64,000 nucleotides of DNA from Paenibacillus sp. SYP-B3998 (GCF_010820665.1 NZ_JAAIKC010000001.1:1635516-1699515), one strand, 5' to 3'. Shown: positions 25,211 to 34,362, counted from the first letter of the stretch. Notes: generated from the letters alone by a model not told the origin. Numbers and translations are program-made.

Positions 25211-25519
25211 AAGGTGTAGCCCCGTCGTTATTACCGGGTTACACCTTCGTCGTAGCTTATAAATATGCTGATGTTGTAATTCAACAAAACAATGTTTAAA
25301 TTTTCGACCGCTACCACATTCGCAAAGATCATTTCTTCCCCGCAGTTTTCCTTTTAAATATACTTTCACGCCATATTGAAACAACTCTCTTCGTAAGGAA
25401 ACTCCCAATTGCTTCATTTTTTCATGAGCATGGGAATAAATCTGCTTAAAGCTTTCACAAAAGTACTCAGATATATTTGAAACCCATGAATGCTGGGAGG
25501 ATGAGGAGGTTTTACCCAT
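25211..25519 (-). pseudogene. SEC-C motif protein fragment
   Basis: On the minus strand GRNDLCECGSGRKFKHC is a SEC-C zinc motif (C-x-C-x8-HC) preceded by about 60 helical residues. The frame then runs past the usual end of such proteins into the antisense of the neighbouring gene, and no good ribosome site precedes ATG 25519. Probably the displaced C-terminus of a larger protein. Confidence 0.5.
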
Positions 25520-25547
25520 CCTTGCCGGGTATGCAAGTCAGGGAGCG

Positions 25548-25808
25548 GTGCCAACGTTTTTGGTCTCAACTTGGGTTCTAGAAGAGGATCTTAAGCAAAC
25601 GGAACGTTTCGTTCGCTCATTTCTTGAATATGCGGATCACTTTGAAACTTTCAATAGTCCAAAGCTGAAGACAACAATCTCGTTGCTAAGTATGGTTTTT
25701 TCCGTATTAGCTGAGCATCTGCTTGCGGAAGAAGAGATGATCTTCCCAGTAGCGGATCAAAACTATTACGTAGCCTTCATAAATAGACAATTGAGAATCA
25801 TTTTCAGA
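25548..25808 (+). pseudogene. Hemerythrin-like (HHE) domain fragment
   Basis: LKQTERFVRSFLEYADHFET and LAEHLLAEEEMIFPVAD resemble the second half of an HHE di-iron domain (H-x3-E-E-x2-I-F-P). The first helices with other iron ligands are missing and the 3' end runs into the scdA promoter. It lies directly upstream of scdA, a protein of the same fold, so it may be a relic of an older duplicate. Confidence 0.5.
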
Positions 25809-25810
25809 AA

Positions 25811-25853
25811 TGTGATGACAATCACAAACTCTTTTACAACGCTCAGGTATAGT
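25811..25853 (+). promoter_or_regulatory. scdA promoter with consensus Fnr box
   Basis: Box TGTGA-TGACAA-TCACA at 25811-25826; -10 TATAGT at 25848-25853, 21-base gap. Confidence 0.88.
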
Positions 25854-25894
25854 TGATATCGAGTAGAAACACAAATGATGTGGAGGGTTTTACC

Positions 25895-26581
25895 ATGGGA
25901 ATGAACATTCAATTAATGGATCGCGTAGGAGATATTGTAACGAACTATCCCAAAACAGCTGAGGTGTTCAAGGAATTCCGCATTGATTTTTGCTGTGGGG
26001 GCAATAAATCACTTCTTCAAGTGATTCGCGACCAACACATCGAGGTAGAGATTTTGTTAAAAAGTCTCAGAGAGGCGGCGGTATCCCCGAAATCCGAGGA
26101 ATTGAATTGGAATGAATTAAGCTCGAGTGAATTAATTGATCACATCGTTAGCATCCATCATGGTTATTTGAAATCTGCACTGCCGCAATTAAGCGAATAT
26201 GTGAAAAAGGTGGCTCGCGTGCATGGACCGAATCAACCTGAGCTCTTCCAAGTGCACCAATGGTTCGAAACCTTGCGAAGCGATATGGAGCATCATATGG
26301 AAAAGGAAGAGCTGGAAGCCTTCCCTGCTGTGATTGCCTATGGAAATGATCCGACGGAAGCAAAGCGGGAACGTCTGCTAGAAATTCTGAACACGCTGGA
26401 GCACGAGCATGAAGGCTCAGGCGATCTATTAAAACAAATCCGGGAGATCACGGGCGACTACGAGCTGCCAAAGGATGCCTGCACAACGTTTCAGCTCACG
26501 TTTTTGAAGCTGGAGGAACTGGAATCGGATATGTTTCAGCACATCCATTTAGAGAACAATATACTTTTTAATCGCGCATAG
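25895..26581 (+). CDS. scdA: ScdA/YtfE/RIC iron-sulfur cluster repair di-iron protein
   Basis: 228 residues from ATG 25895 (TGGAGGGT before it). The N-terminal DUF542 domain has the FCCGG motif after a Y-P-K-T-A-E-V-F helix. The C-terminal hemerythrin-like domain holds His/Glu iron ligands in DHIVSIHHGYL, SDMEHHMEKEELEAFP, EHEHEGSGD and FQHIHLENNILF. RIC proteins repair Fe-S centres damaged by NO or peroxide. A consensus Fnr box drives it, and a heme-copper-like membrane protein follows 37 bases later in the same unit. Full family length and all ligands present. Confidence 0.93.
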   Translation: MGMNIQLMDRVGDIVTNYPKTAEVFKEFRIDFCCGGNKSLLQVIRDQHIEVEILLKSLREAAVSPKSEELNWNELSSSELIDHIVSIHHGYLKSALPQLSEYVKKVARVHGPNQPELFQVHQWFETLRSDMEHHMEKEELEAFPAVIAYGNDPTEAKRERLLEILNTLEHEHEGSGDLLKQIREITGDYELPKDACTTFQLTFLKLEELESDMFQHIHLENNILFNRA

Positions 26582-26618
26582 CGAACTTTCATCGTCTTAA
26601 TAAAGGGGGAAGTTATAT

Positions 26619-27851
26619 ATGTTTAAGCTTCCACTGTTGTTCATAGTGACTGGGATTTTTAGTTTTCTAGGATTCCATGTGCTATCTCTGTTTTCTCTTG
26701 GATCATGGATGGGAGAGCCTCCACGGAATCCAGAGGGATGGTTCCGCATTCACTTGATGGTACTGGACTGGGGTACGATGATTGCGATGGGGGCTGTATA
26801 TCAGCTGATGGATGTAGTTTTACAACGCAAGCTGTACAGTCGCAAATTGGGATACCTTCATTATATATGCTTCCTTTGCGGCTCATCCATCCTATTGATT
26901 GGATTCCTTCGTTTGGAGGTCAGCTTGATTGCCGCGGGCGCTATACTAACTTGGGTGGGCATTTGCCTGTTTGCCTGGAATATCGGCCAAACGATGCGCC
27001 TAGCCGCAAAGTGGAATGCCATCACGATAAGCACGGCTTGTGCCGTGGGGTATCTGGTACTGACAGGATTCCTGGGAATCATGATGGGCATTGACTTCGT
27101 TCATCCGATCTGGGGAGGCATTCATGATCGCTTGCTCTCGGCTCATATTTGGATGGGAACGATCGGATGGTTCGGCCTGCTTATTTCGGGCTTCAGCTAT
27201 AAAATGCTGCCTATGTTTTACTTGTCCCACGGGGAATCAGCCAAGCGTCCGTCTACCATTGTTGTACTTTGGAATTCGGCGACACTCCTTGGGGCACTTC
27301 ATTTCTTGCTTGGAGGCTGGGTTTACTTAGGCGGAATCGTTATCGTCCTGATGCTGGCTGCACTCATTATATACGAGATCCACATGAGAGATATACGTAA
27401 GCATCGTCATAAAGGCACCCCGGGCTCCGGGATTCGCTGGACGATCTACAGCACGCGGGGGCTCATTGTTTACGTGGTAATCTTTCTTAGTATTTGGTTG
27501 GTGAACCCGGATATATTCGAAAATGAGAGAATCCTTATCGTGACAGGATGGATGTATCTATACGGTTGGGTGGCCATGACCATACTTGGCTATTTGTCCA
27601 AAATAGTCCCTTTCTTATGGTGGACGCATAAGTACGGACCGCTGGCAGGGAAAAAGAAGGTTCCCGTCATGAATGATCTGATTAATGACCAATATGTGAA
27701 CTATGGAATGGCAGGCATGTGCGGCGGTCTCCTTGTCCTCCTGCTGGGCATAGGTATAAATGGCATGCTATTGATTTGGATCGGCGGATGCCTGCTCTCG
27801 GTATGTTCACTGCTGTATATGAGTTTAATCGTCCGTGTATTCGCACGTTAA
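26619..27851 (+). CDS. NnrS/heme-copper-oxidase-subunit-I-like membrane protein
   Basis: 410 residues, about 12 membrane helices, ribosome site AAAGGGGGAAG. Histidines lie in membrane segments: RIHLMVLDWGTMIAMG, HDRLLSAHIWMGTIGWFG and WWTHKYG. This spacing resembles NnrS and the heme-binding helices of heme-copper oxidases, yet the protein is shorter than a true subunit I and lacks the Cu(B) HPEVY-type motif. Co-transcribed with scdA. NnrS-like proteins ease NO and nitrosative stress; a heme-binding NO-related role is inferred. A related protein is encoded at 40573. Confidence 0.65.
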   Translation: MFKLPLLFIVTGIFSFLGFHVLSLFSLGSWMGEPPRNPEGWFRIHLMVLDWGTMIAMGAVYQLMDVVLQRKLYSRKLGYLHYICFLCGSSILLIGFLRLEVSLIAAGAILTWVGICLFAWNIGQTMRLAAKWNAITISTACAVGYLVLTGFLGIMMGIDFVHPIWGGIHDRLLSAHIWMGTIGWFGLLISGFSYKMLPMFYLSHGESAKRPSTIVVLWNSATLLGALHFLLGGWVYLGGIVIVLMLAALIIYEIHMRDIRKHRHKGTPGSGIRWTIYSTRGLIVYVVIFLSIWLVNPDIFENERILIVTGWMYLYGWVAMTILGYLSKIVPFLWWTHKYGPLAGKKKVPVMNDLINDQYVNYGMAGMCGGLLVLLLGIGINGMLLIWIGGCLLSVCSLLYMSLIVRVFAR

Positions 27852-27872
27852 GTATGAATCGCATTGTGGTGG

Positions 27873-27922
27873 CAATGGCTTTCCCTGAGATCTAACAAGA
27901 TCTGAAGGAAAGCCATTTTTTT
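27873..27922 (+). terminator. Terminator of the scdA unit
   Basis: AATGGCTTTCC / GGAAAGCCATT arms with an inner AGATC/GATCT hairpin, then TTTTTTTG. Confidence 0.85.
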
Positions 27923-28042
27923 GTCAAATCGATGACAACTGAAAAGGTGTGCTCAGATCACATTTACGGAGGCTGTTAAAACGTATATTAGGAACAAGAT
28001 GACTTGTCGATTATCGTTGTAGCATTGAAAATATGATTAGTA

Positions 28043-28180
28043 TCATTTGCACTTGCTGTTACAGTGATTATTTAATTCGCAGGCTGCGCATTTTCCTTGT
28101 TTGCTTTTTTTATAATATTTAACTAATGCCCAACCGGAATAACCAAATATTAAAAGACCAGCAGCGATGTTGAACAGCAT
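28043..28180 (-). CDS. FeoB-associated Cys-rich membrane protein
   Basis: 45 residues, ATG 28180 behind AAAGGAG. One membrane helix (MLFNIAAGLLIFGYSGWALV), then a basic KYYKKSKQGK linker and CAACELNNHCNSKC with four Cys, exactly the layout of the small proteins that follow feoB in Firmicutes. It lies 20 bases downstream of feoB in the same direction. Probable Fe(II)-channel accessory subunit; the Cys may bind iron. Too short for most gene finders. Confidence 0.88.
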   Translation of the reverse strand: MLFNIAAGLLIFGYSGWALVKYYKKSKQGKCAACELNNHCNSKCK

Positions 28181-28200
28181 GATACAAGCTCCTTTCCGTA

Positions 28201-30204
28201 TTAAGCGAACCCAAGTAATGTGCCAATTTTAAAAATAATAAATGTAAGAAAGTATGCAACACAGAGAGAATACGTAACAGCGAACCATGTCCATCGACTT
28301 GAAGAAGTTTCTTTCTTGATGACACCTACAGTGGCTAAGCAGGGTACATATAGCAATATAAATGCCATAAAACAGTACGCTTGCAGCGGTGTGAAAAAAT
28401 TCGATAAAATGCCTTGCAGTTGTTCCTCAGAGGGTGCTTTATAAATAATATTCATTGTAGAGACAACAACTTCTTTAGCAAAAAATCCGCTAATCAAAGA
28501 TGCGCCAGCCTGCCAGTTCCCGAATCCTAACGGAGTGAGGAGAGGAGCTATTAAATTGCCGATTACGTGCAAAAAGCTTTTTTCCATTGGTAAGTTCCAT
28601 CCGCTAGGTCCACTGTAACTCAATAGCCATATAGTAACTGAACCTCCAAATATAAATGACCCCGCCTTCTTCACGAAGCCCTTGCCTTTCTCCCAAGTTC
28701 CGCGGAATAACGTTGTCCATTGTGGGAGCCGGTAAGGAGGCAATTCGATAACAAAAATAGATTTCTCTTCTTTGAAGATCGTTAGTGAAAATACTTTTGC
28801 AAGCAATAATGCGACTAGTATGCCAATTACATATAAAGAAAGGACAATAATGGCTTGATTCTTGGGGAAAAATGTCCCCACAAATAGGCTGTACACCGTA
28901 AGTCTTGCAGAACAGGACATAAGTGGTGTAAGTAGAATTGTTAAGAGTCGCTCCTTTGGTTGTTCAATGCTTCTCGCTGCCATAATCCCCGGTACATTAC
29001 ATCCGAAGCCAATAATCATAGGAATAAAGGCTTTGCCGTTCAGGCCGACCAATTCCATTAATTTATCCATTACTGTGGCTACACGGGCCATATAACCGGA
29101 ATCTTCGATAAAAGAAATAATTCCAAACAGAACAAAAATCTGTGGAATAAATACGAGGACTCCACCAACCCCTGCAACAATTCCATTTATAATTACTGAA
29201 TGTATAGCTTCGGAAGCCCCAACCTGATCAAGGAAGATGTTCAGCATATCATTGACTTTGCCATGTAAGAATCCATCCAAAAGATCTGAAAGTGGGCCGC
29301 CCACCCATTCGAATGTGAGCTTAAACGTTACATACATCGCTGCAAGGAATAGGGGAATACCTAAATACTTATTCGTTACAATTTGATCGATACGTTCTGA
29401 GAATGGAATAGCAATCTCATTCTTTTGTTGGACGCATTTGTTCATTAAAGAATCGATTGCTTCGCTTCTTACATGCTGAATATATTGCCGTGGAGATACC
29501 CCCGATAACTTTCTGATAGCATTTTCTGTTGTCAGCTGTAATTCCGCGAGCCATTCTTTTGGGAGCTGAGACTCTAATAAGGCCCTTACGATGGAATTCT
29601 CTTCGAAAAATTGTAATGCCAACCAACGTTTGTATTTGGTTTCTTCTGGGAGCCTCTCTGACAGTTCAATGATGGCTTCGTCAATGATGCTTCCATATTG
29701 AAGTTGAAAAGAACGAGATTGATTGGGCTGGTAGGTTGCAATATGTTGGGAAAGCTCATGACAACCCGCACCTGATCTTGCCAAAACTGGAGCTATGGGT
29801 ACCTGGAGCATTTCTGATAATGCTTTAACATCAATTTGCAATCCTCGTCTTTTAGCAACATCAATCATATTCAAGGCAATGATAAGGGGCTTTCCTACCT
29901 CTAGTAATTGTAAAGTTAAATGCAGGTTTCTTTTTAATTGCGACGCATCAATTACATTAAGCAAGAAAGAATATTCTTCCTGAAGTAAGTATTGTGTGGT
30001 GATGCCTTCATCTTTAGAGAGAGGACTCAAAGAATAAATACCTGGTAGATCAACTAACTGGCCTTGTTTATTCTTTAATAGGCCGACCTTTTTTTCAACG
30101 GTAACACCAGACCAATTACCAACATACTCGTATGAACTTGTTAGTGTATTAAATAGAGAAGATTTACCCGTATTAGGATTTCCAATGAGTGCAACAGTTA
30201 ACAT
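28201..30204 (-). CDS. feoB: FeoB, Fe(II) transporter
   Basis: 667 residues from ATG 30204 (GGAGGAAG upstream), overlapping the feoA stop by seven bases, so translation is coupled. The N-terminal G domain has G1 GNPNTGKSS, G2 VGNWSGVTVEKK, G3 DLPGIYSL and G4 NMID; the C-terminal part has Gate-type helices with GFGCNVPGIMAARS and SCSARL. FeoB brings ferrous iron into the cytoplasm with GTPase control, suited to anaerobic growth where Fe(II) prevails. Transcribed from the Fnr/Fur promoter before feoA. Confidence 0.95.
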   Translation of the reverse strand: MLTVALIGNPNTGKSSLFNTLTSSYEYVGNWSGVTVEKKVGLLKNKQGQLVDLPGIYSLSPLSKDEGITTQYLLQEEYSFLLNVIDASQLKRNLHLTLQLLEVGKPLIIALNMIDVAKRRGLQIDVKALSEMLQVPIAPVLARSGAGCHELSQHIATYQPNQSRSFQLQYGSIIDEAIIELSERLPEETKYKRWLALQFFEENSIVRALLESQLPKEWLAELQLTTENAIRKLSGVSPRQYIQHVRSEAIDSLMNKCVQQKNEIAIPFSERIDQIVTNKYLGIPLFLAAMYVTFKLTFEWVGGPLSDLLDGFLHGKVNDMLNIFLDQVGASEAIHSVIINGIVAGVGGVLVFIPQIFVLFGIISFIEDSGYMARVATVMDKLMELVGLNGKAFIPMIIGFGCNVPGIMAARSIEQPKERLLTILLTPLMSCSARLTVYSLFVGTFFPKNQAIIVLSLYVIGILVALLLAKVFSLTIFKEEKSIFVIELPPYRLPQWTTLFRGTWEKGKGFVKKAGSFIFGGSVTIWLLSYSGPSGWNLPMEKSFLHVIGNLIAPLLTPLGFGNWQAGASLISGFFAKEVVVSTMNIIYKAPSEEQLQGILSNFFTPLQAYCFMAFILLYVPCLATVGVIKKETSSSRWTWFAVTYSLCVAYFLTFIIFKIGTLLGFA

Positions 30205-30428
30205 ACTTCCTCCACCTGTATACGTGATGCTTCGATACGACGAATTGCAATCCATAGTCCACTTACTTCTATTGTGCACGGACCTTCGAAAGGAAGCTTT
30301 TTCTTCAAGCAAATGATGGTTCCCTCTATAATTCCAAGATCACATAAACGTCTGCGAACCAAATGATTGACACTAGCTAAATTGCTGATCCGCATTTTTC
30401 GATCAATGATCATATCAGTTAGTTGCAT
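30198..30428 (-). CDS. feoA: FeoA, cytoplasmic partner of FeoB
   Basis: 76 residues from ATG 30428; two ATGs nine bases upstream lie within the ribosome site AAAGGATGATG. SH3-like fold with RRRLCDLGIIEGTIICLKKK and a C-terminal IAIRRIEASRI, as in FeoA. It modulates FeoB. The control region combines an Fnr box and a Fur-like site (see separate entries), so uptake is predicted to need both low oxygen and low iron. Confidence 0.92.
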   Translation of the reverse strand: MQLTDMIIDRKMRISNLASVNHLVRRRLCDLGIIEGTIICLKKKLPFEGPCTIEVSGLWIAIRRIEASRIQVEEVC

Positions 30429-30446
30429 AGTCATCATCCTTTTAAA

Positions 30447-30461
30447 TGAAAATGGTTATCA
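30447..30461 (-). promoter_or_regulatory. Fur-like operator at the feoAB start site
   Basis: Minus strand TGATAACCATTTTCA fits the 7-1-7 Fur pattern TGATAAT-N-ATTATCA with two differences. It covers the predicted transcription start just past the -10. Confidence 0.65.
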
Positions 30462-30469
30462 ATGAGAAA

Positions 30470-30512
30470 ATTATAAAGCAAACGCGCCATTTTCGATGTG
30501 ACATGAATCACA
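30470..30512 (-). promoter_or_regulatory. feoAB promoter with consensus Fnr box
   Basis: Box TGTGA-CATGAA-TCACA at 30497-30512; -10 TATAAT at 30470-30475 (minus), 21-base gap. Confidence 0.9.
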
Positions 30513-30545
30513 AATGCTTATTTCTAAATGAGGTCACTTCGCAAG

Positions 30546-30588
30546 TGTGATTTAAATAACATTCTTTATTCTGAACCTGGGGTAAACT
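30546..30588 (+). promoter_or_regulatory. Globin-hemerythrin promoter with Fnr-like box
   Basis: Box TGTGA-TTTAAA-TAACA at 30546-30561; -10 TAAACT at 30583-30588, 21-base gap. Right half site is imperfect. Confidence 0.7.
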
Positions 30589-30636
30589 GTAGGAGAGAAA
30601 TAGGTTTTCTATCATGTGTAGAGAGGAGACTGCTTC

Positions 30637-31005
30637 ATGGAGATGTATGATTATATTGGTGGAGAGACTGCAATACGAAATATTGTGGCTGCGTTTTACC
30701 CAAAAGTTCTGGCACATCCTAATCTTGCACCCATATTTCCTGAGGATATGGAACCTTTGATGGATAAGCAGTATCAGTTCTTAACGCAATTTTTTGGAGG
30801 TCCTTCCTTGTATACAGATAAACATGGAAATCCAATGATGAAAGCCCGTCATGCTCCATTTCCGATTACGAGAGCTCGAGCAGATGCCTGGTTGGCATGC
30901 ATGGAAAAAACGCTTGAAGAAGTAGTCCCAACAGAAGAAGTGCGTTTCATTATTTTAGATCGTTTGAAAGGACCTGCTTACTTCTTTGTAAATAAAGAAG
31001 AGTAG
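30637..31005 (+). CDS. Truncated haemoglobin, group II (YjbI-like)
   Basis: 122 residues behind AGAGGAG. YDYIGGETAIRNIVAAFYPK, FPEDMEPLMDKQYQFLTQF, FGGPSLYTDKHGNPMMKARH (proximal His) and RLKGPAYFFVN define the group II family. These globins bind O2 and NO tightly and probably detoxify NO or feed peroxidase chemistry. It heads a two-gene unit with the hemerythrin at 31045 behind an Fnr-like promoter. A different class from the group I globin at 15807. Confidence 0.92.
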   Translation: MEMYDYIGGETAIRNIVAAFYPKVLAHPNLAPIFPEDMEPLMDKQYQFLTQFFGGPSLYTDKHGNPMMKARHAPFPITRARADAWLACMEKTLEEVVPTEEVRFIILDRLKGPAYFFVNKEE

Positions 31006-31044
31006 TAAGAAAGTGTAAACTAATTGGAAAGCGAGGAGATACAA

Positions 31045-31590
31045 GTGGAACATCAATGTGCAAGTAAAATGTTTAGCGAGGGAGCTAATGAGGTGCTTTG
31101 CGAGCCTCTAGCAAGGTTAAAGAAGGAACATGATCCACTACGTAAGCACATGGATGATTTTGCACTGTCAGTGAATACGATTGTTTCAGATCATGGAGCC
31201 GAGCATTGGCGGTTAGAATTAGTTGATCTGGAAATTAAGGTTGACGCTTTTATGAAGGAACTGGGTCCCCATTCTGAGCGGGAAGAAGGAGTTTTGTTTC
31301 CAATGATGGCTAAATACATCGGTCGTACTACAGGGCCAATAGCTGTGATGGAATATGAACACGATCAGGCCAAAGAAAATATAAAAATCTTTCAGGATTC
31401 TATGAATAAGCTGGATTTGAAATCAATAGATTTGAATCAAGCCAAAGAAATCGCGTTGTATGTGCATAAGGCTTATACGATTCTAACAGATCACTTTTTG
31501 AAAGAAGAAAATGTCCTGTTCCCCATGGCAGAAAAAATGCTGTCAGTGGAGGATAAGGAACAATTGGCTCTATCCTTCGGTAAGCTGTGA
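31045..31590 (+). CDS. Hemerythrin-domain protein
   Basis: 181 residues from GTG 31045, chosen because GAGGAG lies 6 bases before it; a TTG seven codons upstream precedes that site. Iron ligands are seen as LKKEHDPLRKHM, LGPHSEREEGVLFP, VMEYEHDQAKENI and LTDHFLKEENVLFP, a full HHE four-helix bundle. It likely binds a di-iron centre that reacts with O2 or NO. It is the second gene of the globin unit and ends in a clear terminator. Confidence 0.88.
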   Translation: MEHQCASKMFSEGANEVLCEPLARLKKEHDPLRKHMDDFALSVNTIVSDHGAEHWRLELVDLEIKVDAFMKELGPHSEREEGVLFPMMAKYIGRTTGPIAVMEYEHDQAKENIKIFQDSMNKLDLKSIDLNQAKEIALYVHKAYTILTDHFLKEENVLFPMAEKMLSVEDKEQLALSFGKL

Positions 31591-31616
31591 TCTTCTTAAA
31601 GATCGCGGGATAAGGC

Positions 31617-31665
31617 TCCTGGGTTCTTTCCTTGCAAATGTTAATGTCGGAGAGAACCCAGGAAT
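31617..31665 (+). terminator. Terminator, globin-hemerythrin unit
   Basis: TCCTGGGTTCTTTCC / GGAGAGAACCCAGGA arms around a 17-base loop; faces the convergent nrdD end, no long T run. Confidence 0.6.
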
Positions 31666-31680
31666 ACATGTACAGAGATA

Positions 31681-33609
31681 CTACACGAGCGACTCCTCCA
31701 CTAGACGTTTTCGCGTGTTCCAGTCGAATCGCCGCGCGTTACTCCAAAAGTTAAATTCCCCTTTGTAATAACCATTTGGGTCAACCTGCAATTTTTTCCG
31801 GGCAATCATCTTTACATAGCCGATCACTCGGCTAAAGGTAGCAATGTCGTCACTACCGCAGATAGGGCATGTCAAGATATTTTTTCCATCCACCGCAACG
31901 ATTTGCTGGCCGCAGTCGAGACAACTCGTTAATGTTGGAGTTAAAGTGATGTATTGGATGGGCTTCATAAATATTTTTTTTATATAATTGGCCAATTGTG
32001 TGGGCGGCACTTTGCTTTCAAGGAAATGGTGCAAAATACTTCCGGAAGTCGCATAAGCTTGAAATTCCGCGCTATTTTCAACTTGCCGTATAAAATCGTC
32101 TTCGCTGAAAGGAAGCATGCAGCCAGATGTCAAATACACGTTTTCCCCGGTTCCCTGAACGAATATATCGCGCTTATTACTCTTTGCCCATTTCACATCG
32201 TGACGTGCCAATTTGATTGCAGCATTCTCGCCAGGAGCATACTCAATTCCGCAGGCCACTTTGTCTCTCATAATAAAATGATTGATCCTATCGGTCATAA
32301 ACTGCATGATTCGGTGCGCCAACTGTTTCCCGTCTTCGTTGTTCATTCCGCCGGAGTAACCTATGTTGATGAGTCCTTCATGCATGCCGGTAACAGCAAA
32401 TACATTAAAATAGTTGGACAAATCCCGGTTGAAGGCAAAAAAAGTAGGGAATAGCTCTTTGTTACACTCGATCCACCCGCGCTTGGCCATATGACCTTCC
32501 TGCATGATATTCAAATACTCTTCAATTTTTGTGAACAGCAAAGCTTCATCATGACCATGTTCCATCAAGGTCCGATTTAAATTCAAATTCAATACTTGCA
32601 CGGCACCGGTCGAACCCGTCGAACTGCCAAATATGCCGCTCCCCAGCCTTGACAACAAGGTCAAATCGATTTGCAATCTACAGCACAAACTACGGCTTAC
32701 TTCCGGGTCACGCGGTTTGATGCAAGGATTTATGTTCCGATAGTAGTTGTTCTGGAAAGGCAGAGTTCGGAAGTTCTCGAAGTATACGCCGCCCCAGCGG
32801 TACATGCCGTCCAGCATTTCGAGAAACAGATGATTATTATAATCGAATGCGTCATCGATCGGTACGGTTAGAAGCGGGAATGTGAATGGGATGCCGTTTC
32901 CGGTACCCTGTTTCATCACTTCAATAATGGCTTGGTTAATCCGATCGAAGTAGGAGGAGGGGATGTCCCTGTACTGGAAGTCTAGGGGTAAACCGCCGAT
33001 GACCACGAAGTCTTCTTTTATTTCGTCAGAAGGTTTACCGAATTCCAACGTGATGTTGGTGAATGAGGATTGCGATCCGCCGCGTAATGGCATGTTCATT
33101 TCCCAGATCAGGCTTTGGAACATTTGATTCAGTTCTTCTGTAGTGTAGCAGCGTCCGATGACTGTTTCCTCGTAATATAGGTAGGAAGCGGAAATCGTTG
33201 TCATTTGAGACAGCATGACGGCGCCAGATACTTGCTGAGACATCAGCACGACGACATTGCTGAAATGTCTGAGCAATGTTTCAAGCTTTCGGGTTGGTTT
33301 TGATGACAGCATGTTTTTGGCCAATGTGGGAATTCCTGAAGTAGCGATGTCTTTACAGGCAACACTTAGACAGTAGGGGCTTAACTGCTTATCGTGAATG
33401 TAGATCACGCCATCCCGATACAGTTCAGTTAGTTTATCCGGTAGAATGTGATGCAGCAAATAGTCTTCTTCCGTAAAGTTGGTTAGATTATGCCTTAACA
33501 ATGGCAAGGAGTAAACGAAATTGCTGTTCTCCCTTTTTAAATAATCGGCTTGCTTGGATTCCGATTGTGAAGTGAAAGTGTGAATAATTTCCGTGGAATG
33601 ACGAAACAT
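31681..33609 (-). CDS. nrdD: Anaerobic (class III) ribonucleotide reductase NrdD
   Basis: 642 residues. The (beta/alpha) barrel has SPYCLSVACKDI with the early Cys, RGGSQSSFTNI and GIFGSSTGSTGA. Near the C-terminus CLDCGQQ...CPICGS forms the zinc site, followed by RVIGYVK whose Gly is the radical site. It makes deoxyribonucleotides without oxygen. The usual N-terminal ATP-cone (about 90 residues) is absent: the protein begins directly with the barrel region, so dATP feedback may be lost. After the glycyl-radical loop about 40 extra residues (GEFNFWSNARRFDWNTRKR) follow. nrdG lies 41 bases upstream, in one Fnr-driven operon. Confidence 0.92.
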   Translation of the reverse strand: MFRHSTEIIHTFTSQSESKQADYLKRENSNFVYSLPLLRHNLTNFTEEDYLLHHILPDKLTELYRDGVIYIHDKQLSPYCLSVACKDIATSGIPTLAKNMLSSKPTRKLETLLRHFSNVVVLMSQQVSGAVMLSQMTTISASYLYYEETVIGRCYTTEELNQMFQSLIWEMNMPLRGGSQSSFTNITLEFGKPSDEIKEDFVVIGGLPLDFQYRDIPSSYFDRINQAIIEVMKQGTGNGIPFTFPLLTVPIDDAFDYNNHLFLEMLDGMYRWGGVYFENFRTLPFQNNYYRNINPCIKPRDPEVSRSLCCRLQIDLTLLSRLGSGIFGSSTGSTGAVQVLNLNLNRTLMEHGHDEALLFTKIEEYLNIMQEGHMAKRGWIECNKELFPTFFAFNRDLSNYFNVFAVTGMHEGLINIGYSGGMNNEDGKQLAHRIMQFMTDRINHFIMRDKVACGIEYAPGENAAIKLARHDVKWAKSNKRDIFVQGTGENVYLTSGCMLPFSEDDFIRQVENSAEFQAYATSGSILHHFLESKVPPTQLANYIKKIFMKPIQYITLTPTLTSCLDCGQQIVAVDGKNILTCPICGSDDIATFSRVIGYVKMIARKKLQVDPNGYYKGEFNFWSNARRFDWNTRKRLVEESLV

Positions 33610-33649
33610 GGTTCTACCTCCGATGTTGAAAAAACAGTTTTTATGCTAC

Positions 33650-34309
33650 CTATGACGGCATTTGAAAGGGATTTATGTAATAAGGGACATTACTGCTGTG
33701 TTTCCTAATTAACTCGTTCACATACTCCTGGATTCGCTCAAAGTATTCATTGCTCAGCAGGGGGTATCTCACAGTTCTTACTTGACTCAAGCTGCTGTTG
33801 TGGCGAATTACGATTTCCACTGAATCAAGGATGTCCTGACAAAAGCGTTTAGAGGGCACAGTTCCGATGATCGCTTCGAACAGGTCTGGGTTATCCTCTG
33901 GATCCAAACAATGTAAAGGCAGCTTTAAGTCGATATGGACACCATCAACCCAATTGTTAGCGAGAATTCGCTGCAATTTACGGGGAAACGATCCATTCGT
34001 AAAAATGATGATTTTCCCTCTAAAAATGCGACGTACATGTCTAAGGAAATCCTCAATCGCTATGGCCTCGTTTATCAAAAACTCTCCCCCGCTGAAAATG
34101 ACCGCATCGAACATATCACTGCAAGCTTCAATACGGCGGATCGTTTGATCAGAGGTTAAGTGGCCTTTCGGTTTTTTTGCGATTAATTCATCATAATTAT
34201 GACAACCGTAACAGCGCATATTGCAGCCGTTCCAAGCATGAATGAGCAGGGACAAGTGCCCAGGCAAATCAACGAATGTACGTATAAACTGCGGATAAAA
34301 AAAGAGCAT
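33650..34309 (-). CDS. nrdG: NrdG, radical-SAM activase of NrdD
   Basis: 219 residues; AAAGGAG supports ATG 34309 (or 34312). The radical-SAM motif CNMRCYGC (C-x3-C-x2-C), preceded by LLIHAWNG, holds a [4Fe-4S] cluster; FSGGEFLINE is the S-adenosylmethionine-binding GGE. It installs the glycyl radical on NrdD. First gene of the nrdGD operon. It resembles the anaerobic NrdG type found with archaeal-like NrdD more than the enterobacterial one, in keeping with the unusual NrdD. Confidence 0.9.
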   Translation of the reverse strand: MLFFYPQFIRTFVDLPGHLSLLIHAWNGCNMRCYGCHNYDELIAKKPKGHLTSDQTIRRIEACSDMFDAVIFSGGEFLINEAIAIEDFLRHVRRIFRGKIIIFTNGSFPRKLQRILANNWVDGVHIDLKLPLHCLDPEDNPDLFEAIIGTVPSKRFCQDILDSVEIVIRHNSSLSQVRTVRYPLLSNEYFERIQEYVNELIRKHSSNVPYYINPFQMPS

Positions 34310-34362
34310 CATTTTCTCCTTTCCGAAATATGAGGCACTATATATAGTTGTCCTGTCGAATG

